NCBI GenBank assembly: GCA_004322215.1
Contig: SCSM01000039.1
Span: 187,289 to 251,288, forward strand
Length of the DNA: 64,000 nucleotides
Direction of reading: 5' to 3'
From: Bacteroidota bacterium
Lineage (GTDB): Bacteria > Bacteroidota > Ignavibacteria > Kapaibacteriales > UBA2268
Shown: one piece after another, positions 36,177-46,833 of the stretch
Numbering within the stretch: the first letter of the stretch is position 1
Layout: each line of letters begins with the position of its first letter
Program-made: the position numbers and the translations under genes
The notes under the pieces: model-generated
Seen by the model: only the letters and a program-made list of their open reading frames with translations
Told to the model about the DNA's origin: nothing
The model's database searches: none

Positions 36177-36464
36177 ATGAATCTAAAACCTCTTCATGAC
36201 AGAATAATAGTTAAGCCATCAGAACCAGAAGAAGTTTCTAAGGGTGGGATTATTATACCGGATACGGCAAAAGAAAAGCCCCAGCAGGGAGAAGTAATTG
36301 CAGTCGGAAACGGCAAGATTACCGAAGAAGGAAAAGTGCTTCCACTACAAGTAAAAGCAGGAGACAAAGTTCTATACGGAAAATATTCAGGTACTGAAGT
36401 AAATATTGATGGTTCAGACCACCTGATAATGCGTGAAAGCGATGTATTTGCAATTATAAGCTAA
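36177..36464 (+). CDS. groS: Co-chaperonin GroES (Cpn10)
   Basis: A 95-residue co-chaperonin that caps the GroEL ring. Diagnostic segments are [17 protein letters not shown], the mobile-loop region [39 protein letters not shown] and the C-terminal [12 protein letters not shown]. Full length. GGAG stands ten bases before the ATG. It is the first gene of the CIRCE-controlled groESL unit, 88 bases ahead of groEL. Confidence 0.98.
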   Translation: MNLKPLHDRIIVKPSEPEEVSKGGIIIPDTAKEKPQQGEVIAVGNGKITEEGKVLPLQVKAGDKVLYGKYSGTEVNIDGSDHLIMRESDVFAIIS

Positions 36465-36536
36465 GTTTTTCAGTGTATTTAATTTCACACTGTGTAATTT
36501 TTACGACAATAACATAATTTTTGAAAAATAATATAA

Positions 36537-38183
<1,647 letters not shown>

Positions 38184-38208
38184 TAGAAAATAAATTTTAA
38201 TTTTTTTA

Positions 38209-38244
38209 GAAAGCTGATTCTAAACAGAGTCAGCTTTTTTTTTT
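38209..38244 (+). terminator. Rho-independent terminator of groESL
   Basis: AAGCTGATTC and GAGTCAGCTT form a 10-bp stem (one G-U) with a six-base loop, followed by a run of nine to ten T, beginning about 27 bases after the groEL stop. Confidence 0.9.
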
Positions 38245-38722
38245 GAAATTAATGATTAAGGGGTGAAGAAGGTAGAAGTTTAGCGGTTTAGTCGTTTAGC
38301 TGTTAGCTTTTTAGCCGGTTAGCCAAAAAAAAATTTAACTTAAAAGACGCAAATTGTCTGAACAGGATTAAGGGGATTAAAGGATGGACAGGATTTTTTG
38401 GGGTTCAGGCAAAGACGGAAAGGACAGGAAGGACGCAAATTTGTGTAAAAGGTGATTTGTGTGATTTATGTTATTGGGATGATTTGATTAACCTCACACT
38501 TTAGTGTGAGGTGGCTTGGATGTAGCCCCCTGGTCTGGTCTGGTGTCTCCCCCCATGTTAAAACATGGGGTTATTCTCATGCGGAAACGCAAATCCTCGA
38601 AACAGGGATATGTGTGATTAATGTGATTGGGATGATTGCCCCCTTTTTCAAAGTGAGATTAAGGGAGTTTTCTTGTAAATACTCACTCAACACTCAAATT
38701 AGAAACGCATTGCAATGCGTCT
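38245..38722. other. Repeat-packed non-coding region behind groEL
   Basis: No credible gene; the 77-codon frame at 38506 is made of repeats. Contents in order: a run of TTTAGC-type hexamers (38278-38330), an AACAGGATTAAGGGGATTAAA tract (38355-38380), a GACGGAAAGGACAGGAAGGAC tract near 38413, the paired hairpins at 38492-38570, a second ATTAATGTGATTGGGATGATT tract near 38615, and a GCATTGCAATGC palindrome near 38707. None looks like an insertion sequence with a transposase. Confidence 0.5.
38492..38570. repeat. REP/BIME-like hairpin pair, copy A
   Basis: Hairpin 1 at 38492-38511 has arms CCTCACACT/AGTGTGAGG and a TT loop. Hairpin 2 at 38551-38570 has arms CCCCATGTT/AACATGGGG and an AA loop. 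Both have 9-bp perfect stems and 2-nt loops, 39 bases apart. The outer flanks are loosely inverted (GATTAA before, TTATTC after). The design is the same as at 49014-49144, although the stem sequences differ. Confidence 0.65.
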
Positions 38723-40825
38723 CTACTTCACCACAATAAAGGGCTTTGAGTAATGCCTGCCGTTCAATTCAAGCACAGCGAAATAGACACTACCTGATAA
38801 AGCAGAGACATCGAATTGAATGTTATTGTCATTTATTTTCGGATTTAATATTGCTCCTGTCACATCCTCGCCAAAGCAATTAAAAAGCTGGAATTTTCTG
38901 CACAATCCTGATTCGCCAAAGCTGATTGTACAAGTAGTGGTGGAGGGATTTGGAGATATATTGAGAATTTCCTCAATTCTATTCGGTTCTTGCGGTAAAT
39001 CCGTAGGTGGGCACTTACCGAAAGCCCTCAGCTTTGGGTAGTCCTTGCCTTCGTCTATGCACCAGATGTTTTCGAAGTCCCAGCAAACTTTCTCAAAAGT
39101 AGATTTTTTCATCATTTCAGAAGTCGGTAATCCTTTTGCTCTATAGTCAGAACTATCTGTTATGGTATCGGGTATTCCAGTTGTTTCAACATCCCAGAAA
39201 CTTCTAATTGCAATCTCATCTCTACCAAAAGCTGATATTTCTCCAGTACCATCAATTTTACCAATTGAATAACAATGAATTGCGGTATAAAATGGAATTG
39301 TTCTATTGTTACAAAAACTAGCTAAATTATTGTCATATTCTTTAGAATTTGATTTTACTACACATGAAGAATAACAATTAGTTATACTACCTTGATTAGG
39401 AATAGCACAAAAACCAGCTCCTCGACAATAACCATTTGTATCAGCAATAAAAACTTTACCGGTGGTAAAGCACTCATTGACTGAATTACCTAAAAAAATA
39501 CATATCATACTTGAAACTTGATTTTTTCCTGTAATATCACAATTTTCTAATCCAAATTTATTGATAACACAATCTAATCTTTTAATAAAGGCAACACTAT
39601 CTTCAGCAGGACGGTTAATAAACAGATTACTTATAATATGGCCATTACCATTAAAATAACCTGTAAAATTTTCTATCGGTTTAAATCCCATTGGTTCTTC
39701 AGGTGTATTCGGGTTACCATCATGGTCGCCAACATTCCATAATCTGGTTTCTGATGCATCTATGTCATTCATCAAAATATAATTTGCTTTGTTATTATTA
39801 CTTACTATTTGCTGTAATTCCTGAACATTTTTAATTTGAACCGGTGGCTCATTAGTTGTATGCCAGATATTACCATTCATACCAACAGCCCAGCCATTCA
39901 GAGAATCTGTAAACTCAATATATATAATGTATTCATCAGGAAAAGTCGTGTCCCGGTACCAATGCTGACCTCCATTAGTGGTTTTATACAAAACTGAATT
40001 TTGAGTATTAAGTCCCCCATTTGCTAATGCCCATCCATGATATTTATCTGTAAATAAAACTTGTTTAATAAAATGTTCTGAAGGATCAAGTTCAAATTCA
40101 TTCCATGAATTACCACCATCCGTCGTATTATACATTTGTCCGACAGCACCTGTCATCCATCCGGTATTTATATCAGTAAATGCCATATCATATCCCCATA
40201 CAAAATAATTATATCTTTTTTCAACCCAGTTTTTACCCCCGTCTGAAGTGATATATAATCCGCCTCCCGGTGTTACCCAGCCATTCAATGAATCCAGGAA
40301 ATACAAGCTATTCCAAGCTATACTTTCATTTAAACTTTCTTCCCAGGTATCTCCGTTATCAGTTGATTTAATAACAGAACCCATATTGCTAATAGCCCAA
40401 ATTGTATGATTATTCACATATTTTATATCCCAACAATCATCTGATGTGTAATCAGCATAGTTAATATGTATCTTGATCCAGTTTTTACCTCCATCTGTTG
40501 TAAGATAGGAATACCAATTGCCGCCAAAAAATCCATTATTTAAATCATAAAAATCAATCAGGGTTCCGGGATCATATAAATCATGTTGAGATGGATAAAC
40601 AAATTCATTAAATTGTGTTTCCCAAGTATCACCACCATTTGTAGTATGAAGTACTACTGTATTAAATGTGTCGTTTATTCCCATAGCCCAGCAATTTTGA
40701 TTGTCAACACAGCTAATACTTTCAATAAAACCGGTTGTTCCTGATTTTTGCAGTACCCAGCCATTCTGAGAATAACTTGTGTACTGTACTAAAAATAATG
40801 CAAGAAATAATAATAATGTTCTCAT
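38723..40825 (-). CDS. T9SS-secreted YCF48/Asp-box propeller protein with GLUG-like region
   Basis: A 700-residue secreted protein. A signal peptide (cut near YSQN) precedes an N-terminal propeller (about 20-330) of repeats such as HTTNGGDTWE, KSTDNGDTWEES, YNTTDGGNSWNE and YKTTNGGQHWY. These alternate with LNGWVT-, NTGWMT- and LNGWAVG-type strands, the YCF48/HCF136 pattern. From about 345 to 560 a GLUG-like region appears (FNGNGHIISNLFI, KFGLENCDITG, GSITNCYSSCVV). The last 80 residues are a T9SS sorting domain (ISPNPSTTTC). AGGAG precedes the start. It is the last of three tandem minus-strand Asp-box genes. Confidence 0.85.
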   Translation of the reverse strand: MRTLLLFLALFLVQYTSYSQNGWVLQKSGTTGFIESISCVDNQNCWAMGINDTFNTVVLHTTNGGDTWETQFNEFVYPSQHDLYDPGTLIDFYDLNNGFFGGNWYSYLTTDGGKNWIKIHINYADYTSDDCWDIKYVNNHTIWAISNMGSVIKSTDNGDTWEESLNESIAWNSLYFLDSLNGWVTPGGGLYITSDGGKNWVEKRYNYFVWGYDMAFTDINTGWMTGAVGQMYNTTDGGNSWNEFELDPSEHFIKQVLFTDKYHGWALANGGLNTQNSVLYKTTNGGQHWYRDTTFPDEYIIYIEFTDSLNGWAVGMNGNIWHTTNEPPVQIKNVQELQQIVSNNNKANYILMNDIDASETRLWNVGDHDGNPNTPEEPMGFKPIENFTGYFNGNGHIISNLFINRPAEDSVAFIKRLDCVINKFGLENCDITGKNQVSSMICIFLGNSVNECFTTGKVFIADTNGYCRGAGFCAIPNQGSITNCYSSCVVKSNSKEYDNNLASFCNNRTIPFYTAIHCYSIGKIDGTGEISAFGRDEIAIRSFWDVETTGIPDTITDSSDYRAKGLPTSEMMKKSTFEKVCWDFENIWCIDEGKDYPKLRAFGKCPPTDLPQEPNRIEEILNISPNPSTTTCTISFGESGLCRKFQLFNCFGEDVTGAILNPKINDNNIQFDVSALSGSVYFAVLELNGRHYSKPFIVVK

Positions 40826-40918
40826 TTTTTTCTCCTCAAATTTATTTAATTTATTTTAGATTACATATTCTATATCTTCTTACTCCCTCCTCCTTGGAGT
40901 GAACTGGTGTTGGATTTC

Positions 40919-42934
40919 TTACATCTTCACAAACTTCACCACCCAGCCTCCAACCTTAACAAAATACACACCCGGACTAAGCCGGCTAACATCTATTCTT
41001 TTCATTGTCTCAGTCTCGAATATTTTAATACCTTCAATAGAGAAGATTTCGAGTTTGCCTTGAATAAGTTCAGTACCTATTGATAGTTCAAGAAAATCGG
41101 TTGTAGGATTGGGATATATAGAAATTCCATTAGAAACTTCAATTTCATGTTCTTTTACATCATCAAGTAAATCACTCAATTTTGTCCTGTACATTCCGTT
41201 ACCATCAGTACCGGCAAAGATATAATCACCGTTTATAGTTAATGATGTAACGTCCAAATTTGGTAATCCATCATTCTTTGGAATCCAATAATCACCTTTG
41301 TCTGTTGATAGAAATATTCCATCATCAGTTCCTATTAAAATGAAATTATCATTTAACAGTATTGACTTTACCCAAGTCCGTGGGAAACCCGTATTCTTTA
41401 AATACCAGGATATACCATTGTTTGGAGACATATAAAATCCACTTCTAATTTCACCTAACCAAACAGTGTCCCCATTAAATGCAAATATGGATGGAGATAT
41501 ATACTGAAGGTTCATTGGATGATTTTTAAACCAATTTTTTCCATAATCATTGGACTGATATAGGAAATTACCTGTACCAACAAATATATATTTATCCCTA
41601 ACACCTATACAATGTATCATTTCATTTCCCGGATTGAAATTTATCTCTGTCCAATTGTCACCGTTATCTGAGGATGAAAATATTTTATAAAAGGTAGAAG
41701 CATAAATATTATTTCCACTTGTAACAAGATCACCTATTTCGTATTTTGAAGAACCAATGCTTTTTAATACCCAGTTGTTTCCTTCATCTGAAGTTAAATA
41801 TACACCATGACCTGTACCTACAAATATATAATTCCCATTTTTAGTAAAATAATCAAGGTAAGTGTTAGGCAAGCCATTGTTTTTTTGTGTCCAACTGTTA
41901 CCATTGTCTGAAGATGAAAATAACCCACTCCACTGTGTGCACGCAAAAATATTATTATTGTGTGATATTAATGCTTCGATTCTTACATTTGCCAATCCAT
42001 TATTTTTTTGTGACCAGGTATTACCATTATCGGTAGAAAGAAATATTCCATATTTCCATGTACCTGCAAAAATATTATCTCCGTTTGATGTTAAACAAAT
42101 TAAAATAGAGTCGGGTATCCCTGTGTTTACTTTTGTCCAATTGTCCCCATCGTTTGTAGATTGAAATATACCTCTGTCAGTACCTGCAAAAATTTTTGTT
42201 TCACTGGCACAAATTGAAATAATATTAGAGTCTGTTAATCCTGTTGATTTTTCAATCCAATTATTTCCTGAATCAGAGGACATAAATATGCCTTTATATG
42301 TGCCAGCAAAAATATTATTTCCGCTTATAGCTAATGAATAAATTGTGGAATCCGTTAATCCTGCTGATTTTCCTATCCAGTTTCTTCCGCTATCAGTAGA
42401 TAAAAACACACCATTATAAGTACCTGCGTATATATTATTTCCACTTGCTAATAATGATAGAATTACCGGATTAGTCAAACCACTATTATTTTGAGTCCAA
42501 CTTTTCCCATTATCAGTGGATTTTAAAATCCCACTTCTATCAGTTCCGGCAAAAATATTATCGCCATTAAATGTCATAGATGTAACATAAGACATAGAAA
42601 ATGGTTCGGAGTGTATCTGGTTCCAGCTATCCCCGCTATCTGTTGATAAATATATCTCAACTTCAGAAAAGCATGCATAAATATTATTTCCATTTATTGC
42701 AATTAAAGAAACATGCATTTCTTTCAATCCATTATTTTTCACTGTCCAGTTTTTTCCGTTATCTGTAGATAGAAAAATTCCGCCTCCCCATGTACCCACA
42801 AAGACATTATTGCCACTTATTGCAATTGTACTGATATCGCTAAAATCATAAAGTCCATTACTGCAAGGTTCCCACTGTGCCATGAGGGGTGTACAAAAGA
42901 AGAGTACAAGTAAAATGAAAAACAAATTTTTCAT
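40919..42934 (-). CDS. T9SS-secreted Asp-box repeat protein (13 repeats)
   Basis: A 671-residue secreted protein with a signal peptide (cut near LMAQW) and about 13 Asp-box units with a period of roughly 42 residues, for example FLSTDNGKNWTVKNNG, LKSTDNGKSWTQNNSG and FQSTNDGDNWTKVNTG. Each is preceded by a NxIFAGTxxGI strand. The repeats are more uniform than in the gene at 21084. A conserved hinge (MYRTKLSDLLDDVKEHE) leads to the T9SS sorting domain (ISIYPNPTTDF, LSPGVYFVKVGG). The nearest relatives are the genes at 43008 and 57728, which share repeat and hinge. Function unknown; ligand binding or adhesion is likely, with no enzymatic motif seen. Confidence 0.85.
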   Translation of the reverse strand: MKNLFFILLVLFFCTPLMAQWEPCSNGLYDFSDISTIAISGNNVFVGTWGGGIFLSTDNGKNWTVKNNGLKEMHVSLIAINGNNIYACFSEVEIYLSTDSGDSWNQIHSEPFSMSYVTSMTFNGDNIFAGTDRSGILKSTDNGKSWTQNNSGLTNPVILSLLASGNNIYAGTYNGVFLSTDSGRNWIGKSAGLTDSTIYSLAISGNNIFAGTYKGIFMSSDSGNNWIEKSTGLTDSNIISICASETKIFAGTDRGIFQSTNDGDNWTKVNTGIPDSILICLTSNGDNIFAGTWKYGIFLSTDNGNTWSQKNNGLANVRIEALISHNNNIFACTQWSGLFSSSDNGNSWTQKNNGLPNTYLDYFTKNGNYIFVGTGHGVYLTSDEGNNWVLKSIGSSKYEIGDLVTSGNNIYASTFYKIFSSSDNGDNWTEINFNPGNEMIHCIGVRDKYIFVGTGNFLYQSNDYGKNWFKNHPMNLQYISPSIFAFNGDTVWLGEIRSGFYMSPNNGISWYLKNTGFPRTWVKSILLNDNFILIGTDDGIFLSTDKGDYWIPKNDGLPNLDVTSLTINGDYIFAGTDGNGMYRTKLSDLLDDVKEHEIEVSNGISIYPNPTTDFLELSIGTELIQGKLEIFSIEGIKIFETETMKRIDVSRLSPGVYFVKVGGWVVKFVKM

Positions 42935-43007
42935 GATTTCACTCCTATATTTATTTTTTATTTAAAAGATGTCAGTAACCTTGATGGTATCAAACATCTT
43001 CCGGATT

Positions 43008-44207
43008 TTATTCTTTTATAAAAGTCTTTGTAATTTCTCCGATTCTAATAATATAAATACCTATTGACAGGGATTCTATATTAATGCGTGTTTCTGAACC
43101 CTCTTGTTTAAAGGTTTTTAATTTATTTCCCAGCATGTCATAAATGCTGATTTCTTTTCCGATTGAATTGACAGAATTTATAATCAGTAAATCGTTTGCC
43201 GGATTTGGAGTGATTATCGTATTAATATTTTGCTCATTTTCTATCACATCAGTAATTAAATCACTAAGCTTTGCTCTGAAAATTAAACCTGAATTAGTTC
43301 CTGCAAAAATATAATTATCTTTGATTATTATTGTTTCAATGTCATATTCTGTTAATCCTTCACTTATATCAGTCCAGGTATCTCCATAGTCTGTAGAATA
43401 AGATACTCCGCTTCCAGCGGCAAAATAGATATCATTATAAATAATTAATGAATTTGTTCCAATTATTGACCAATTAAATTTACGAGTCCAGCTATCGCCG
43501 TTGTCTGATGATATATATATTCCGTCCTCACCTGTACCTGCAATAATTTTATCCCCGTCTATGATTATTAGGTTAATATAGCCCATTGCAATATTTTTGG
43601 GAAACCAATTATCACCTTTATCTATTAACAAAAATATTCCACTACTTCTTGTACCAGCAAAAATATTATTCCCTTTAATTGCTAATGAAGTTATGTATGT
43701 TGATAATAATCCATTATTTTTTTGTGTCCAGTTGTCTCCATCATTCGTTGATATAAAAAATCCCCAATCAGTACCGGCATAGATATTATCGCCATCAAAT
43801 ACTAATGAGTTAACATTTCCATCATACATAGACTGAATTGAATCGTATGGTAATCCATTACACTTTTGCACCCAACTATTACCCTTATCAGTGGATAAAA
43901 ATATTCCATTTACCCATGTTCCTGCAATCATTTTGTTACCATTCATTGCTAATGAAAAAATGAGATAATTAATATAATAATCATCACCATTATTAATAAA
44001 TCCGGTGTTTTTTGCTATCCAGCTATCGCCATTATTTGTGGATAAATATACTCCTTTATCCCTAGCACAATAATATAAATTGTTACTATCCAAAATGAAG
44101 CATACACCTTCACCAATTCTAACCCCGTGGTTACATACTTTCCATTGAGCATTTACGTGAAATGAAAACATGAGAGTTATCAGCATGTAAAAAGCAAGCT
44201 TCTTCAT
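43008..44207 (-). CDS. T9SS-secreted Asp-box repeat protein (6 repeats)
   Basis: A 399-residue smaller relative of the next gene, 73 bases upstream of it. The signal peptide (MKKLAFYMLITLMFSFHVNA) is followed by six Asp-box units (YLSTNNGDSWIAKNTG, FLSTDKGNSWVQKCNG, FISTNDGDNWTQKNNG, FLLIDKGDNWFPKN, YISSDNGDSWTRKF, SYSTDYGDTWTDI). Then come the shared hinge FRAKLSDLITDVIENE and a T9SS sorting domain (IITPNPANDLLI). An in-frame ATG at 44219 would add MDSI; the start at 44207 is preferred because it gives a canonical MKK signal peptide, though neither has a clear Shine-Dalgarno. The fourth unit has lost the usual S/T-x-D (FLLIDKG). Confidence 0.82.
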   Translation of the reverse strand: MKKLAFYMLITLMFSFHVNAQWKVCNHGVRIGEGVCFILDSNNLYYCARDKGVYLSTNNGDSWIAKNTGFINNGDDYYINYLIFSLAMNGNKMIAGTWVNGIFLSTDKGNSWVQKCNGLPYDSIQSMYDGNVNSLVFDGDNIYAGTDWGFFISTNDGDNWTQKNNGLLSTYITSLAIKGNNIFAGTRSSGIFLLIDKGDNWFPKNIAMGYINLIIIDGDKIIAGTGEDGIYISSDNGDSWTRKFNWSIIGTNSLIIYNDIYFAAGSGVSYSTDYGDTWTDISEGLTEYDIETIIIKDNYIFAGTNSGLIFRAKLSDLITDVIENEQNINTIITPNPANDLLIINSVNSIGKEISIYDMLGNKLKTFKQEGSETRINIESLSIGIYIIRIGEITKTFIKE

Positions 44208-44907
44208 AATCGAATCCATTATTTTGAGAAATATATTATATATAAAAAATTTTCTTTTCTCAAATCGCTGAAGCGAATATCATTTATTGGGTGATTCGTG
44301 AATTACCCCAACCACCAAAAAGCTAATAAAGAAATGTCAATCTTTTAAACCAAAATCTTTTTTCATCACTTATTAATACAAAGACACCTGAAACCCAAAA
44401 AGGTTACAGGAAATTTAACTATTATTTACTGTAATAACAAAAATAATTGGAAAATGTTACAGTGGGATAAAAATAAATATGTAACCACAATTATTTACTT
44501 GGGAAGGAAACCCACGAACACTCTTTGAAAAAGGGGGCATTTGATGAGGGTTCTGACTATGGATGCTTCGACAAGCTCAGCATGACATTCTTTATTTAAA
44601 AAAATAACCTCAATTATTCACTATTCCTTATTCATTATTCATTGGATTATTCTCCTATCTGTAATCTGTGTGTTACAGGGCTGGGAAACCGCATAAATAC
44701 TGGGTTATCAACCCTTTATATATTATTTGATTATAAATATCAATTAAAACATACAAAATTCACACACAATCGGATTACAAATAGCGGTTTGAAATTGATA
44801 AAGCATATAAATAGCTATATTATTGCACCTCACGAGTGAGTTTAAAATATAGAGAGAATAATATTTAGTTAATTATTAATAAACAACTAATCAAAAAAGG
44901 AGTCATT
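44208..44907. other. Divergent intergenic region upstream of sat, with repeats
   Basis: About 690 bases between the Asp-box cluster and sat. A single hairpin at 44289-44308 (GGGTGATTC/GAATTACCC, 2-nt loop) matches the 9-bp/2-nt design of the paired repeats. A CTTCGACAAGCTCAGCATGA repeat lies at 44567-44585. The 65-codon frame at 44642 has no coding character. The sat promoter should lie in the AT-rich 44840-44890 segment, but no firm boxes are seen; AAGGAG at 44897 is the sat ribosome binding site. Confidence 0.5.
44289..44308. repeat. Single REP-like hairpin
   Basis: The arms GGGTGATTC and GAATTACCC (9 pairs, one G-T) enclose a GT loop. Stem length and 2-nt loop are the same as in the paired hairpins at 38.5 and 49.0 kb, but no second hairpin is close. 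Confidence 0.5.
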
Positions 44908-46128
44908 ATGGCAAAATTAATCAGTCCTCACGGCAGTCCCGAACTAATTATACTATTGCTGGAAGGCAAAGCATTGGAAGACGAGAAAAAGAAAGCGGCG
45001 TCTCTTCCGAAAATCAACATATCGAGCCGCGAATCAGGCGACCTAATTATGTTAGGCATAGGCGGTTTCACGCCTCTCACGGGTTTTATGGGTTATGAAG
45101 ACTGGAAGAGTGTTTGTTCAGATATGAAAATGCCAAGTAAGAAGGGTTTGTTCTGGCCCATTCCCGTTACCCTCTCGACAGACAAAGCCACAGCCGACAA
45201 GCTGAACATAGGAGATGAAGTAGCCCTTTACTCCGAAGAATACGGCGACATCATGGCAACGATGAAAATTGAAGAAAAATACAAGATTGATAAGGAATTC
45301 GAATGTAAACATGTTTATAAGACAACCGACCCGGAACATCCCGGGGTGAAAATGGTTATGGACCAGCCGGAAATTAATCTTGCAGGACCTGTAAAAGTTC
45401 TTTCTGAAGGACCATTCCCAGTGCAATTCAAAGGTGTTTATCAAAAACCGGCGGAATCGAGAAAGGTTTTCGAAGATAAGGGCTGGAAGACAATAGCGGC
45501 ATTGCAGTTGAGAAACCCTATGCACCGTTCGCATGAGTACCTTGCAAAGATTGCACTCGAAGTGTCGGATGGATTGTACATTCATCAGTTGGTAGGAAAG
45601 CTGAAACCCGGAGATATACCTGCAGATGTCAGGGTAAAATGTATTGATAAGCTCGTTGAGTTTTATTTTGTGAAAGACAGTGCCATCCAGGGCGGATATC
45701 CACTCGATATGCGTTATGCAGGACCGAGGGAGGCGTTGCTCCATGCATTGTTCAGGCAGAATTACGGATGTACTCACATGATAATAGGAAGAGACCATGC
45801 AGGAGTGGGTAACTATTACGGACCGTTCGAAGCACAGGACATATTCGATGAATTGTGGGACGGTGCATTACTTTGCAAACCTTTAAAGATTGACTGGACA
45901 TTTTGGTGCTACAAGTGTGGCGGAATGGCTTCGATGAAAACCTGCCCGCATGGGAAAGATGACAGATTGCTGTTAAGCGGCACCATGCTAAGGAAATCGC
46001 TTTCTGAAGGATTGAATGTTCCTGCTGAATTCAGCAGAGCAGAAGTACTGGAAATATTGAGAGAATATTATTCGGGATTGGATGAAAAAGTGGAAGTGAA
46101 GCTGCATAAAGCGGCAACAGGCGGTTAA
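44908..46128 (+). CDS. sat: Dissimilatory-type sulfate adenylyltransferase
   Basis: A 406-residue homomeric ATP sulfurylase that interconverts ATP + sulfate and APS + PPi in the cytoplasm. The active-site motifs are [13 protein letters not shown] (Gln200 onward) and [18 protein letters not shown] (Gly294 onward), followed by a Cys/His cluster [18 protein letters not shown] and [12 protein letters not shown]. This is the Sat type used in dissimilatory sulfate reduction and in reverse in sulfur oxidation, not the CysDN assimilatory type. It is first in a co-directional cluster with aprBA and qmoC. An AAGGAG Shine-Dalgarno precedes the ATG. The direction of flux cannot be told from sequence. Confidence 0.96.
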   Translation: MAKLISPHGSPELIILLLEGKALEDEKKKAASLPKINISSRESGDLIMLGIGGFTPLTGFMGYEDWKSVCSDMKMPSKKGLFWPIPVTLSTDKATADKLNIGDEVALYSEEYGDIMATMKIEEKYKIDKEFECKHVYKTTDPEHPGVKMVMDQPEINLAGPVKVLSEGPFPVQFKGVYQKPAESRKVFEDKGWKTIAALQLRNPMHRSHEYLAKIALEVSDGLYIHQLVGKLKPGDIPADVRVKCIDKLVEFYFVKDSAIQGGYPLDMRYAGPREALLHALFRQNYGCTHMIIGRDHAGVGNYYGPFEAQDIFDELWDGALLCKPLKIDWTFWCYKCGGMASMKTCPHGKDDRLLLSGTMLRKSLSEGLNVPAEFSRAEVLEILREYYSGLDEKVEVKLHKAATGG

Positions 46129-46348
46129 TGTGTATAAGTGTTAAGTGTTGAGTTGAAATTTTTTTTAATTGCTCTTTGAGTTTATAAAAGTAAATATCCC
46201 GCAGTGATTATTTATAGAAGAGAATGATTTTTTTCAACACAAAGCGCACAAAGAACAAAAAGAAATAATAATTAAATGTTAAAAAATAAAGTGTTTTAAA
46301 AGTTCAAATAATTTTTTTGTTTTTATTATTAAAAAAAGGAGAAACTAT

Positions 46349-46789
46349 ATGCCAAGTTTCGTGTTAGTCGAAAAATGTGACGGGTGCAAGGCACTGGACA
46401 AGACAGCTTGCCAGTACATTTGCCCCAATGACCTGATGGTATTGAACAAAGACCTGATGAAGGCGTACAACAGTGAGCCGGAAATGTGCTGGGAATGTTA
46501 CAATTGTGTAAAGATTTGCCCGACGCAGGCAATCGAGGTTCGCGGTTATGCAGATTTCGTACCGCTTGGTGCGCAGGTGACACCAATGAGAAGTTCAGAT
46601 TCGATATTGTGGACAGTCAAATTCCGCAATGGTACTCTGAAGAGATTTAAGTTCCCAATCCGCACCACTGCAGAAGGTTCTGCAGTACCGGACGGAGGTT
46701 TCGCAACAGGAACAGATGATTTGTCAAGCCCTGTTCTATTTACAGAGCCGGCTTCGTTAAGAGGGCCGGAAGTGTTTAAGTTAAGTTAG
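46349..46789 (+). CDS. aprB: Adenylylsulfate reductase, beta subunit
   Basis: A 146-residue iron-sulfur subunit of APS reductase that carries electrons to the FAD subunit AprA. Two [4Fe-4S] sites are visible: Cys10, 13, 21 and 25 (CDGCKALDKTACQYIC) and Cys47, 50, 53 and 57 (CWECYNCVKIC). The unusually long spacing in the first set is characteristic of AprB. The C-terminal tail (GAQVTPMRSSDSILWTVKFR and beyond), which wraps around AprA, is present. AAGGAG Shine-Dalgarno. It lies 220 bases after sat and 44 bases before aprA. Confidence 0.96.
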   Translation: MPSFVLVEKCDGCKALDKTACQYICPNDLMVLNKDLMKAYNSEPEMCWECYNCVKICPTQAIEVRGYADFVPLGAQVTPMRSSDSILWTVKFRNGTLKRFKFPIRTTAEGSAVPDGGFATGTDDLSSPVLFTEPASLRGPEVFKLS

Positions 46790-46833
46790 TTTTTATTAGC
46801 AATTATTAAGAAAATAGAAAAGGAGAAAAAAAT

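Noticed and set aside
38245..38722. CRISPR array or insertion sequence behind groEL
   Set aside because: Repeats are of unequal type and spacing with no cas or transposase gene; hairpin pairs and short tracts explain the region better.
44642..44839. 65-codon frame upstream of sat
   Set aside because: No ribosome binding site, no family, and surrounded by repeat-like spacer; likely chance.
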